Shown one piece after another: positions 21,071-33,202 of a stretch of DNA of 64,000 nt. The translations under genes were made by a program, and so were the position numbers. The notes under the pieces are model-generated. The model was not told the DNA's origin. It saw nothing but the letters and a program-made list of their open reading frames with translations, and searched no databases. The DNA is taken from the NCBI GenBank assembly GCA_001599595.1, contig BCHH01000001.1, positions 540,305 through 604,304 of the forward strand, written 5' to 3'. Each line of letters starts with the position of its first letter. Within the stretch, counting starts at the first letter, position 1. Source of the DNA: Beverwykella pulmonaria (taxonomy: Eukaryota; Ascomycota; Dothideomycetes; Pleosporales; Melanommataceae).

Positions 21071-23975
21071 TCATATCCGTTTTCGTTTGCGAAATATCTG
21101 GCTATGATACGACCACCTCGTCTCTCGCCTCATCTGCTTGACTAGATTTTGAAGGTAGCTCTCCAGCTTGTCGAAGTGTGCATCGAGTTCCGGACATCTC
21201 GGATTCGCACCATGAAGAAGGAACTCCTCTAACAGGCCCTTGTCGTCGACATGATTACGCAGCACCATAGTCCACGGTGTCAGCCCAAGCATAGAATTGG
21301 TCGGGGCATAATTGGGGTCCGCACCAAAGTCTAGAAGAGTCTTTACGAGCCTTCGACTTGGAGGCCCCCCGTTGCGCATCGATGGTTTGTCACTTAGTCG
21401 TTCACTGCCGAGGGAAAAGTAGGGCTGCACGGCAGAGTATAAAAGACAGGAAACAGAAGCCTGTAATTCGGAAGGCGACATCTTACTCAGTGTAGCCCGA
21501 ACGTAGTTGTCGAGTCCGTATCGCGCAGCGAAGTGGAGGAAATTGCTGCCAACTGTATCCTCATCCACCCATAGCCACGAGGGAGGATCATTTGGAGACC
21601 GAGGGGTGGTGAGTTCCAGTATTGCGCGATTGATCTCGTTGAGCAGGGGGGCTTGGTAAGTGCAGCAATCTGGGTCGGCTCTCATAGCGTACTCGATTCC
21701 GTAGGTTGCGAGGTCCAAGATGCCTAAACCTTCCGGATTTTGGACTTTAAGATGCATTAACTGCGCATTGCAAAGTCGCAAATTGGGATTGAATTTTTCG
21801 TCGGTAGCGCAGCATAGGTCCGTCCAAACGTCCTGACGCTCGAGATAATCTTTCACGGTTCGGTGTAGGTAGTTGACAGTTCGTATGGGAAGCGTGGAGT
21901 TCTCGCTCGAGCTTACTTCAAGTAGCCCTTTGCCGCACGCGTTAATGCGTCGACGCATGAGCATGGCGCGCAAACCAGCCTCTTGGGCGCTCAAGGGCGC
22001 ACAACGCGTTTTGATTGCGATTTCGGGATCGCCTTCATCGGCAAAAGATAAGTGAAGGAGACTCATCGGAAGTATAGAAGCTCGGATGATCTGGAAAAGC
22101 TGAGATGCCCTTTCGAAGTGCGCCGCATCCAAATTGTGCAAGATTTTCCAGAACAGCTTTTCGAGATCGGCAGGCAAAGAATCCAACCTAGCCTGCAGAT
22201 CAGACAGTCTTTCGCCTTCAGAAACACCATCCAGAAGAGATTGCGTCACTAAGAAGACCCAAAGAAATACACCTGAGGATTTATTGCAGACATTCTCAAT
22301 GAGGTCAGAGGAGAATTGTGGATCTATCTGTTGTAAAATCAGATATCCAGGACTTCCGCCTAGCTTAGAGGTGACGTAGTAGTTTATATCATCGAATGTA
22401 AGATCCTCAAGCAGGAGATGGGGGCGGGAGTTGAAGGCATCTTCGAAGGCAATCCAGGGCCGACTGGAAGCGCAGATTTTGACCTTCGGAGCAACCAAAC
22501 TTGTAATCAGGTCGATGATATCTGAAGTTTTCCCCTGGAACTCATCCAAACCATCAATGAGAAATAAGAGCTTGGTGGTTTCAGTGGCTTTGGCAATCAC
22601 TTTTCGGAAAGCCTTCAGAAGCTCCTCCCATGTCCATGGCTCCTCTTCGTACTCTAGGTCGCTAAATAAGATGGCCCTTTCTACTCGATCAGGGAGGACC
22701 TCGGGTATCAACTGAGGGATTTGTTCGAGTAGCTCGTAGAGCAGGGTTCGGATCAGCCCTTCCGATGACATTTGTATCTCGGTTCCTGAGTTCCAGAAGA
22801 AGAATGATGCCGTGGCCAAGGGCACTCCAGCCGCCCAGGTTTGTAGAGCTTGCTGAGTACGCTCATGATTGTGGATAAATTTCATCAGAGTGGATTTTCC
22901 CGAGCCTGCTTTCCCTGTAATCCAATAGAGTGGGCTGTCTCCTTCCATCCATTGGATGAAGTCCGCCCATTTCGTCGTGCTCGAAGAAGCAGGGCGGAAT
23001 ATCCACTCGAAGGTCTTCTGGTGGGCGGCTGATATTTGATCGTAGCGAGTTTCAATCTCGCGAAATCGTAACTGACGAAGAATGTACTTATTGATATATT
23101 CATTGTCATTTTCGCGTAGATATTCATGCATTCGGGCAGGTGGAGCCGCAGCATCCTGGATACCCTGTCCATAGCTCCGTTTGATCGCTTTCGCAACATC
23201 GCCCCGCCACCTTAAGCTCTTGGCAAACTCTCCGAGAATGTTGTGGCAAAGCTCATGTGTTTGGTCAAGGGACTTCTGATGCTGCAATGCATCATTGTAT
23301 TGATTCTGGCGTGTCGCACTGATTTGTTCTCTGTGAATGGTGCTATTTGTCAGTATATTCTACGTCTTGTCGCCCCCGGGCGAAAATTTAGAATTCTCCC
23401 AAAAAATTCCTTCTGCTAGATAAAATGAGACCTAGTAGGGCTCCATTGACCCTCGTGCCTAGCAGCTCAATTTTCTTGAAGGCCTATCCACTCGGTGGGA
23501 AGATGGAGTGCACCCATACAGGAAGGACGTGGACGCACCTCAAGGAGACTAGAATATGCATGGATATTTGCTGCCGATAGCTCTCTAAGGTCCGCTGAAG
23601 CATATCAATCTCACCCTGGTTCCACACGGTACTAAGTGCCTGCCGGAAGCTCGCCCAAAGTTTGTGTTTAGATTGAGATCTTAAGCGATTTACAACAGAA
23701 ATCAAACGCTCGCCTAATTCGGTGCATCGCACGCCGAGCTGTTCAATCTGCTGGTCTTGAGAGGAGAATGGCGTCTTATTTTGGTGGTGAATGGAATCTC
23801 GGAGCTCGCCGTTGAGCGCGATCAAACTCTCAATAATGGTTCTGGCGTCTGAATTCGATCGAGAGTCCCCAAGATCTGACTTGTATATCTCCCAGGTTCC
23901 GGAGATAAGTGTTCCCGTAAAATCGAGAAACTGCGCAACGGCCGCGGCCACGCTGAGCGCCGAAAGGGGATCCAT
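21071..23975 (-). CDS. NACHT-domain NLR-like protein with ankyrin-type C terminus
   Basis: Two exons (23975-23539 and 23342-21071) give 902 residues; the 196-base intron joins phase 2 to phase 1. The N terminus (MDPLSALSVAAAVAQFLDF) is the helical leader common on fungal STAND proteins. The P-loop GKAGSGKST is at about residues 289-297 and Walker B is LLFLIDGLDEF, followed by a sensor-like SSRPW. A winged-helix-like stretch leads to LHRTVKDYL. The C terminus has two ankyrin-like units (RLVKTLLDFGADPNY and LLEEFLLHGANPRC). Fungal NLRs of this type act in self/non-self recognition and can trigger cell death. No effector domain (HeLo, Patatin, HET) is recognisable at the N terminus. Confidence 0.87.
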
Positions 23976-24926
23976 GGATAGGGCGTTCGCGGGGCCGAGG
24001 GGAGCAGAAGATGGAGTAATAAAAACGGACGAGGCTGAGACTTATCGCGACCCTGGTGGCTAAGCCACAATGTACACAGCAGGCATTGCCTGCTTTCGTT
24101 TGAGTAGCGAATCAGCTCGCGAGACAGTCACCATGTCTCGATTGCGTTTACTTGACCCTTCTGCCGTATAAGTAATGCCATTTGCTCTTTACGTGAGTGC
24201 GAGACACTCGTCGCACTTTAACATCTCCACAAGGTCATACTTTCAAGCGCATAGGTTACTTGGCATGCCAAGCCGAGCGGCAGACGCAGACCTGTTATGC
24301 GCCATGAGTGGGTCCTTCGGAGACATTATTGCGAGCACGAAAGAGCGCGGAAACGTTGTCTAGAAACTATCATAAAACGTCTATAGACGTAACAACACAC
24401 GTGAGAAGAATACGCCGGCAAGAGTACGTTGTAGGTGGTCTGAAGAAGGTAGCGTTGGTTGATGTTGAAAGGAAGTTTAGCTAGCGCAGGCAGTGGGCGG
24501 AAACATTGTCGCTTGGTATTCAATCATATACATAACCCAATGAGCTAGTCACACTATGAGATTTGCCCCACCATTTCTTCCCCCGCTTCCAATTTGACTC
24601 CATTCGACTCATATTGATATCACCATCTTGCTCAAAGACCTGCTAATATCTCCGACTTCCAGACATAGTCCCGAATACGACAAATACGATAGCTGCCAAG
24701 GCCAAAATCCCAGATTATTGCATACGATAGATGTAGAGCATATCCGCTTCCAAGGTGGGGTTTCGTGCGACATTGATTAAGTATTTAATCCCCTCACTCT
24801 TTCTCTCAGTCCTTTCCATGATACCGTACTCTCACATCTTTATCAATGACCGAATTACTACAAACTTCTATTGTATAAATCGTTTTTATTCGTTACTCAG
24901 ACTATCATTACATACAAATCACTCGA
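23976..24926. other. Divergent intergenic region
   Basis: Shared upstream region of the NACHT gene (minus) and the oxidoreductase gene (plus). No further gene recognised. Confidence 0.5.
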
Positions 24927-26118
24927 ATGGCACCCGTTCCCCTGATCGTGGATGGCCTCATTATTGGCGCTGGCCCCGCCGGACTGGCGGCTGCTCTCGC
25001 ACTAGCGCGCATGCGTGGCACAGCAGTCGTCTTCGACTCTTCCTCCTACCGCAACGAAGGCATCGAATGGTCCGTGAGTCGGGGTACAACTCGTGAAGTT
25101 TGCTGCCTGTTCAAGGTTTGGACAGTTTAGACTCTTGCGTTTGTACCATTACGAAAACTATGGATATCCACTAACAGTTTGGTAGTAAGAACATCCTTCC
25201 TCTGCATTAACTTTCACGATTTAGATCTTTGCTAAGACTTGTACCCCAATCTTAGACATGCACACCGTGCCCTCTCGGGATCATATCGACCCCTACGAAT
25301 TCCGTCGCATCGCCCGCGAGCAAATCGAGTCGCACTATCAATCTGTGTGGTTCAAAAAGAAGACCATCACTCATGCAGGCAAGAAGATTATCGGCGATGA
25401 GAAGTACGACGGATTTGAAGTCAAAGATAGCGAAGGTCAGACGTATCAAGGGCGCAAACTGATTTTGGCCACTGGGAGCAGGGACGTGTTCCCTGATATT
25501 CCAGGGTATGCAGAAAACTGGCCTCAACATATCTATCAGTGTCTCAGCTGTGATGGGTACGAGCAACGTGATACCCCGATCGGCATCCTGGAGTTTAGTC
25601 ATCCAATGGCAGCACACTTGGTCGGGATGGCAATGAACTTTGACTCCCGGGTCACGGTCTTCAGTAATGGACCTATTTCGGCTGAAGCGCCGATCCAGCA
25701 AGCTTTGAAGACTTCCATAGCGTTCGGCGCCAAAATCGATGAGCGCAAAATCACTCGTCTCATCAACAACGGGCCGAGCCACATCGACGGCATCACAGTC
25801 GAGTTTGAGACCGGGGAGCCAGTGACGCTGGGGTTTCTCGTACACAGACCGCCGACGGTCAATAGAGCGCAGGATCTCGTAGAGCAGCTCGGGCTTGAAA
25901 CTGTGGATCCGGCCATGGGTGGACATGTGAAAGTAAATGGGGTGTTCAACGAGACGAGTGTGCCTGGTGTCTTCGCCGCAGGAGATACTATGCTCTTGAT
26001 TAAGCAGGTCACTCTGGCTATGGCAGAGGGAGTGAAGGCGGCTGCGGGAGTTGGCATGCAGATTGGTCACGAAAAGGGTGTGGCCGCTGTGAAGGCATAT
26101 GAAGAGAAGGAAAGGTAA
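24927..26118 (+). CDS. Thioredoxin-reductase-like (GliT-type) FAD disulfide oxidoreductase
   Basis: Two exons are best read as 24927-25092 and 25256-26118 (342 residues). The FAD site [21 protein letters not shown] is in exon 1. Exon 2 has MHTVPSRDH, the linker [12 protein letters not shown] and the redox CxxC as CLSCDGYE at about residues 151-154. The late FAD motif is GVFAAGDTM. CLxCDGYE followed by a compact C terminus resembles GliT-type dithiol oxidases and small TrxR-like enzymes rather than classical NADPH thioredoxin reductase. The splice junction is uncertain. A strong GTGAGT donor at 25074 gives the wrong phase with the acceptor before 25256, so I used a weaker GTGAAG at 25093. No gliotoxin-type cluster genes are next to it. 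Confidence 0.78.
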
Positions 26119-26996
26119 CTGTGTAGATAATGTAGCAGCTAGAAGATATGCGTCAAAGATAATCCATATCCGTTGTTGGCCAACGCCTACTTATTAGAAT
26201 GCCACATCCGTCCTCTTTCTGTCTTCCAACGTTCTCCAACACGAGTTCCTTCCCATTATATATCGATCGCCTAGCGCTAGCTACCCAGCTCACAGTGTGT
26301 CAGAAATCTCCTTTTGAAGTATCACAGTCTTGGGCAATTTATTCACGCTCTTGGCAAGCTTCCTTTGAAGCCCAAGCAGCAGATCTTTCAGCATCCCAGT
26401 AAGTGAGCCGTGATGCCTGAGATACTTACCGTGGGTATACTCTTTGAGCTTCTTGGCGAGTGCCGTCTATGCGGGCCTGTTACAGTGTAGTTGGACTTGG
26501 TTCCGGGGCTTCGGAGCTTTTGGGGCCTTCAAAGCCTTCTCGTGCAACAAATGCGCAAACGCACCGTATCAGCCATACATTCAGCATAGTGATAAGAGCT
26601 CTGTGGAAGCACAGGAAAATTAGTAGTTTTGCACGTCCCTCAATTTGAAGGATTGTCGCATGCGAGATAGTACTTTTGCCAAACGCGCAAGGCACCGTCT
26701 GAGTGGGGCTTGCGCCTAGACTTCGCGTACGTCACGATCCTTGCAGCTCACCTGCACTCCAGCGACAATAGGACTTTTGTGCATAGTCCAATCAAGCTTC
26801 CTCCTGCCAGCCCTACTTCTCAGGCGTTGTGCAATATATCTTAAGTCCCCCGCCAGTGCAGCATGCAACATCACTCTGCTCCTCTGAGTTTCTTCTTTTT
26901 TGCTAGTCGGTATATTTGCTCTTAATGTCTGGCCGACAAGGCCAACAAGGTAGTTGAGCTAACTGACACAGCACAGCCTAGGCGCGAAGAGACAAC
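26119..26996. other. Intergenic region upstream of the Clr5-TPR gene
   Basis: Presumed 3' flank of the oxidoreductase and promoter of the next gene. No other gene recognised. Confidence 0.45.
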
Positions 26997-29694
26997 ATGA
27001 ATTACCCAACCACGAATCTACCTCTTTCTGGAGAGCCTAATGTTGTACGTCCCATACCGAGCCCTCACGTCGCGCAGCAAGCTTTTGAGCCTTATGCTAT
27101 CCACTCGGCGCTCAACCAGGCTTTGCAGACGCAACCTCAAGGTGGACAGTTTACGATCGACTCGTTTGATGCATCTCCTGCATTCGGCATCCATGAGAAT
27201 TATAGTGCAGAAAGTGCAAGCTATACCCAAGCCACGCCTGTAATTCCCATGGGACAGCCAACCCGGCCACGAAAGAGGAAGGCTCCAACTCTACGCGCTG
27301 ACGCTTGGGAGCCGTACAAAGCTCGAATTATCGAGCTCCATAACACACAAAGACTGCCGCTAAAACAAGTTAAGGAACGTATTGAGAAGGAGTTTGGCTT
27401 TACTGCTGAGTATGCAACTCTTCTAAGATTGAGCAGGGCAGGCTTCTAATATGCTAACACAATTATGCCTCAAGGGTACGACAGTATCGAACTCGCATAA
27501 GCCAATGGGGGAAGGACAAAAACATCAAGCCAGAGGAGATGAGAGCGATAGTAAGGAAACAGCAGCAAAGGAAACTCGTTGAGGGCAATAAAGGGAAGTT
27601 AGCCTTTACGGTTAGGGGTAGTGTTGTGGAACCACAGAAGGTCGACCGATGGATGAAGCGGAACGATATGCCCGAAAGCATCTTGTACGCTCCTAGTCCG
27701 GCAGCATGTCAGTCAGTATATCTAGTATATGATCTTCGCTAACGTGCAAAAGCAACCCCATCTGCTGTGTGCTGTAAAACAATTTCTGAACGCGGTTCGC
27801 CAGTCCTAAGTCCCACATATTCATTAGCAACACCAATGCTCTCACCAGGGGACGTCATTTCTATGGCCCAGAGACCACAAATATTCTCTCCTGCCCTTTC
27901 AGTCTCCAGCATATTTCAGCCTCAAAGCAGCGCTTTTACTGGACAAAGTCCGGCACTTACTTATCGATCTCTTCCGGCCTTCCTTGCACAGTCTCTACCT
28001 ACTACAAGCGCCTTCCAAGCCCCATTGGATATTGTAGAAGCTTCTCTGCAGTATCGCTACAAACAAATCGACGAAGAACGTCTGCGAGAAGAGCTGTCTA
28101 GAGCGGAGACCTTTTTCGGAACGGGTCATTCTAAGACCTTAAGCATATTATTTGATTTGGGAAAGCTCCTCATGGACCAAGGAAGATACAAATCTGCGGA
28201 GAAAGTGGCCCACAGATTGGTAGAGAGCCGGCAAACTGTGGGCAACAAGGACGATGTCAATACGCTTGCGGCCTTGGAACTTCTTGGGCTAGTTCTTGGC
28301 TGTCAAGGGCTTGATCCTGAAGCTCAGAAACTGCACCAACGAGCATTCGAATCCAGAAAGGTCATGTTAGGAGATGAGCATCCTTCCACGTTGATCAGCA
28401 TGGGTAACCTGGCGTCGACGTACAGAGATCAAGGGCGGTGGAAGGAGGCCGAAGAGCTGGAGCTGCAAGTGATGGAGATGTCCAAGAGGGTGCTTGGGGA
28501 GGAGCATCCAGACACGCTGGCCAGCATGGGCAACTTGGCATCAACGTACAGGAAGCAAGGGCGGTGGAAGAAGGCCGAAGAGCTATTAGTCCAAGTAATG
28601 GAGGCGTCCATGAGGGTGCTTGGGGAGGAGCATCCTTCCACTCTGACCAGCATGGGCAACCTAGCGTCGACATATAGGAAGCAAGGGCGGTGGAAGGAGG
28701 CTGAAGAGCTGGAGGTGCAAGTGATGGAGACGTCCATGAGGGTGCTTGGGGAGGAGCACCCAGGCACGCTAGCCAGCATGGGCAGCTTGGCATCAACGTA
28801 CAGGAATCAAGGGCGGTGGAAGGAGGCCGAAGAGCTGGAGGTGCAAGTGATGGAGATGTCCATGAGGGTGCTTGGGGATGAGCACCCAGACACACTAACT
28901 AGCATGAACGGCATGGCATCAACGAACGGAAATCAAGGGCGGTGGAGGAGGCCGAAGAGCTGGAGGTGCAAGTGATGGAGACGAGAAAGAGGGTGTTTGG
29001 GGAGCAGCACCCAGACACGCTAACCACCATGGGAAATCTGGCGTTGACGTACATGGATCAAAGGCGGTGGAATGAGGCCGAAGAGCTGGAGGTGCAAGTG
29101 GTGGAGATATCCATGAGGGTGCTTGGGGGTGAGCATCCTTCCACTCTGACCAGCATCGGCAATCTGGCGTTGACGTACATGAATCAAGGGCGGTGGAAGG
29201 AGGCCGAAGAGCTGCAAGCGAAAGATCTAGAAATATGCTCGAGGGTGCTTGGGGAGGAGCACCCAGNCATGCTAACCAGCATGGGCAGCTTGGCATCAAC
29301 GTACAGGAATCAAGGGCGGTGGAAGGAGGCCGAAGAGCTGGAGGTGCAAGTGATGGAGACGAGAAAGAGGTTGCTTGGGGAGGAGCATCCTTCCACTCTG
29401 ACCAGCATGGGTAACTTGGCGTCGACGTACAGTTATCAAGGGCGGTGGAAGGAGGCCGAAGAGCTGGAGGTGCAAGTGATGGAGATGTCCATGAGGGTGC
29501 TTGGGGAGGAGCACCCAGATACGCTAACCAGCATGGGCAGCCTGGCATCAACGTACAGGAATCAATGGCGGTGGAATGAGGCCGAAGAGCTGGAGGTGCA
29601 AGTGACGGAGACGTCCATGAGGGTGCTTGGGGAGGAGCACCCAGGCACGCTAGCCAGCATGGGCAGGGTGGGAATAGAGAATTCCGTGGTCTGA
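26997..29694 (+). pseudogene. Clr5-domain TPR (kinesin light chain-like) protein with a one-base frameshift in its repeat array
   Basis: Exons 26997-27409, 27475-27707 and 27753 onward are joined in phase. Exon 1 encodes a Gln/Pro-rich leader, a basic RPRKRKAP patch and the start of a Clr5 domain (W104 onward), completed in exon 2 (RQYRTRISQWGKDKNIKPEE). Exon 3 carries a 42-residue TPR_12 unit ten times over (GNLASTYRNQGRWKEAEELE type). One base is missing near 28945: the unit reads GGTGGAGGAGG instead of GGTGGAAGGAGG. Translation therefore stops at 28973 after about 622 residues, while the repeats continue in the next frame to 29694. The whole gene would be about 860 residues. The deletion may be real or an assembly error; an ambiguous base (29267) lies in the same array. 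Such Clr5-TPR proteins belong to the NLR-like repeat families, but this one has no NTPase domain. Confidence 0.8.
28375..29666 (+). repeat. Ten-unit, 126-bp tandem repeat encoding TPRs
   Basis: A GGGCGGTGG-type landmark recurs at 28433, 28559, 28685, 28811, 28937, 29062, 29188, 29314, 29440 and 29566, that is every 126 bases except one 125-base step. Units are very similar in DNA, which points to recent amplification or gene conversion. Confidence 0.93.
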
Positions 29695-29999
29695 ATGTTA
29701 TTTATCTTGTCCTACTTACAGCCTTCCACAAATGCTTCGCAAGCACACATAATCAATCCAAATTACCTGCAAGTGATCTCCAAACGATTTATTACTGTTT
29801 TGGAGAATATCCCATATCATTTGCACGATCCATCTGACCAAATGGTAAAGCGCCATCTGATTGGTGGCAAACACTAACGAAGTAGCTACGCTCGAAGCTA
29901 GTCGCCCCATCGCTCTTTACGAACCTCATTTCAGAATGGTAGACCTAAGCGCACAAGCATTTGCATTATTTCAAACGCCAACACTTCACTCACAGCATC
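29695..29999. other. Short gene-free stretch after the TPR gene
   Basis: Convergent 3' region; nothing recognised. Confidence 0.4.
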
Positions 30000-30538
30000 T
30001 CACCTACCCTTGATCCTTCCCCTAAATTTTCCCGCTCCCCTGCTCATCTTCCAACTCAACTTCGCTGTCACCATACTCTGGAGCCTCTGCAGCGCGTTGA
30101 TGTGTCCCTCTTTGCCCTGTGACTCCACCAACACCTTCCATTCGTTTTCTCCTTTGCACATCACTAGTGCATGAGCAATCCAATCGCCCGTATTGAGGCA
30201 CCGGATGATAACGACATCATATTTGCGGTAAATGGGAGAGGTGGAGTTGTAAAGGTCGCGGACTTGTGCTAGAGGAATTTGTTAGAAGATCGGTGGTAGC
30301 TGTGTAGATTTTGGGTGAGGTGAAGGAAGGCAAAAGGAAGCAGTTTGAGAATAGCTGACATTAGGGAACACTTGTAGATAATGAAATTCCGGAGCTGCTG
30401 AACTTCGGTGAGATCAAAGAGAGAAATCTCAAACTCTTCATGAATTACTTTTGTGCACTTCTCATGGAACTTGACGACTGGAAGAGGAATTGTAAAATCG
30501 ATGATAGGCTTCGTCTGGGGAACTTTGTCACGTGTCAC
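30000..30538 (-). pseudogene. Fragmentary unknown gene, two exon-like blocks, no ATG
   Basis: Two open blocks read on the minus strand. The upstream block (30538 to about 30370) contains PIIDFTIPLPVVKFHEKCTKV and EISLFDLTEVQQLRNFIIYK. The downstream block (30268-30000) contains VRDLYNSTSPIYRKYDVVII and LNTGDWIAHALVMCKGENEW, ending in a basic GRIKGR. A CTCTAG acceptor precedes the second block, but the only in-phase donor is weak (GTTCCC). No ATG opens the first block. The coding look of both blocks suggests a real or recently lost gene of at least 145 residues. Family not recognised. Confidence 0.4.
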
Positions 30539-30738
30539 ACGTGTCCTACCATATTTCCTATTCTAGCTAGCTCCCCTTTACGGGTATATATATAGTCGTG
30601 CGAGCAGTCAGCTCTTCACGCTTTCACACTCTTTATACACACTTTACCATCAGACGATTGACCTCCTCTTCTCATCGTGACAAACTTGAACGACTTTGGG
30701 CGAGACCTTGGACCCGATCTGCGGTTGTTCTCTGACTT

Positions 30739-31940
30739 TCATGAGACTGTGGCTGCCAAATTTTGGTATGATCTTGATCTCGACCTTGGGGCAAATTTGG
30801 CTTGCAGTTGACTAGAGTTAGCCACTTTCGACCCGGTCTTAGTTTCTACCGTTCGAGTTTGCTTGACCTGCACTGGCGTACTTCTTTCCAGATTGGCGGG
30901 TTGGATCCCTTCCATCGGAGAGTTATGAGCCTGCATGAGTCCGACTACATTTATCTCTTTCTTGACGAGAACTTGATTTTCCGTGCCAGATTCAGTGAGG
31001 CCCATGGGTACCACCTCCTCTTTCTTGACATGCATTTGAAACTCGTCGTCAGACCCGGTGAGGTCAATAGGCTCCATTTTCACCTTCTTGACGACTTGAG
31101 ATTGACTGATACAGGCGAAGTGAGCATCGACGTCCTCTTCGAACTGCGAGACTGCGGTGATTTCAGCAAAAATTTGATGGGCTACTTCATTGCCGGACTG
31201 AGTGTTTTGGTTAAGCTTGCTGATGTGCAAATTTTGCTCGTTGTAGTGTAGAACTTGGGCGGGTTGGTCATGACTCTGGTGGACTTTCTCGTTGTCAAAC
31301 TACATGTATTCGGTAGAGCCACCGGTATGCATATCCTGCTCGTTGAGCTGCGAGCCTTCGGCGAGATCGGCTGAATGGACGACTTTGCTGAAATCAATGG
31401 CTCCAGGTAAAGCTGACGGACTGGCTCCCTCATTGCCGTATCGCATGACTTCGATGGAGCCGCCGAGATGGGCTTCCTCGCTGCTAAAGTAAATGCTTGC
31501 CGTGTCTTCTGAATGGAGTACCCCTTCGTTGTATTTCGTAGTCTCGCTGATACCCATCTCCTTCTCTTGGCACTAGTCTGCACCAGTGAAGTTGACGTCG
31601 CCCGTATGAACTTCTTACTGCTCGTTGATCTGCTTGACTTCATTTCGGTAGAACCACTCCCTAACAAACTTATCAACCTCAGTGAATTCGCTGCGGCGAA
31701 CCACATCATCATTCCACTGCGTGACTGCGGCGAGAGCAGTAGGGTCGATCTCCACCTCCGTATCCGCCTCCTCCTCTGTATTGCCCTCTCCGTCCTCTCC
31801 CTCGTCATGAGCCTTGGCGCCATGAGCCTCGACGTCCATGCTAGACTCACTGACGTCGATTCATTCAGGTCAGCATCGGTGTGGGCGAGGTTGGCTTCCT
31901 CATCGAACGAAATGAGATCGACAACTTCGATCTCGGCCAT
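30739..31940 (-). pseudogene. Decayed acidic protein gene with SUMO-like interaction motifs
   Basis: An ATG at 31940 opens a frame that shifts near 31845 into a second frame. That second frame continues to 30739 through three in-frame stops (TAA and two TAG). The text between stops is consistently acidic and hydrophilic: an EDGEGNTEEEADTEVE run, repeated NEQ-x-x-H segments, and a C-terminal part with MEPIDLTGSDDEF, a related VVPMGLTESG segment and two VKKE patches. IDLTGSDDE resembles a SUMO-interaction motif, and the VKME before it resembles a sumoylation site; both are inferences. Consistent composition across the stops argues for a gene broken recently. No domain was recognised. Confidence 0.5.
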
Positions 31941-33202
31941 GGTGAGTGTTGCTATGGGCGGAGTTGCTGGGCTGTTGTCGAGTTGTTTGGGTTGGAGTGG
32001 GAGTGAAGCGAGCTCTCAGAAGTTGTCGCGAGTGTTATAGGAATTGTTGCGTCCTCTTCCGTTCCTTCACCACCCTAGTTCTTGATCGTCGTGGTGATGA
32101 TAAGGATGGTGAGTGGGTCTAATAAACCAGCGGTGAAGAAACTTGAGCCACTTGAAAGCCGGAAACTTCGTATCAAACATCACCACCACCACCACCACCA
32201 CCACCACAACAACAACAACAACAACAACAACGCTCCAGTATACCAATGCGAGTAATCACCAATCAAAATGCATTTCAGCGGCCACAGCGCAGAAACGGCC
32301 GTCGTCATTAAAGAGTACATAGTTTGTACGTCCATATCCATACCCAATTTCACCTTCAAGGCCTTTCCAAGCTTCACCAGCACAAACACAACCCCTACCA
32401 TTCTCGGCGTGTTCTACAACCAATCAGCGATGGAGCGTTTTTGGCGAACTAAGCTGGTGCTAGACCCTACGATAAAAAAAACTATAAAGCAGTCGCGCAC
32501 TCATTTTCGTACGAACCCATGGGACACAGGGCTGGCACGACAGTCTATCGGCCGCAAGTCTGCCTGCAGAGAATGCCCGCGGAGCGCGGGCCATATTGGA
32601 AACGGGCAAGGCCCACGAAGATCATCACGTCACCCCGCATCACTACAACTCCCATTAGCAGGTTGTCAATGGTCCGAGCGGAGCTCGAGCTACAGAATTT
32701 TATGGAAAGTTACAGTGAAATTTAAATCCATTTTCGACCGCGCAGATGACCTAAAATGACTTTCTGACTCGGTATTTTGCGTGCTAGCCTTGGGCATCAA
32801 CGGTAGCCTAACAACGCTCCTTCATCTTGCAGCACGGCTGGAGGTCTCCGAGGTTCAATTTACCCACTCCTCGTCAATTTATCATCGCAATTATTCATGG
32901 GAGGGCCGTGTAAGTAGACATTGTAGCGTGCCTGCAAACATAATTTGAAAGTCTTTAGAATAAGCTCAATATCACTTGCAGAAGCTTTAAGTTGTTTGGA
33001 AATCCGTGCGTCTTCCATACAAATTTTATCTGTGTGGTGGGTTGGTGATAATCATATAAGGAAGGTGTTGGTGGGTCGAGGTATTATATGGTGGTATTGT
33101 TAAGCGAGAATAGACGAAGTCTTAACGTCGGTTGGTCGAGGGCTCTTTTTCTCCCTTGATAGTGGATATTATCTTCGTCTCCAATCGCCATCGCCATCTA
33201 CA
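31941..33202. other. Intergenic region with a trinucleotide repeat
   Basis: Apart from the repeat at 32181-32231 I see no gene. A frame at 32268-32759 has no recognisable domain. Confidence 0.4.
32181..32231. repeat. (CAC)n(CAA)n microsatellite
   Basis: About nine CAC/ACC units pass directly into about eight CAA units. It lies upstream of the decayed acidic gene. Confidence 0.95.

Noticed and set aside
25074..25255. Strong GTGAGT donor at 25074 in the GliT-like gene
   Set aside because: It gives the wrong phase with the only good acceptor before 25256. Kept as an open question; RNA-seq needed.
28395..29551. Long minus-strand open frames across the TPR array (166 and 210 codons)
   Set aside because: They are by-products of the 126-bp repeat, whose unit length is a multiple of three; the plus-strand frame matches a known repeat family.
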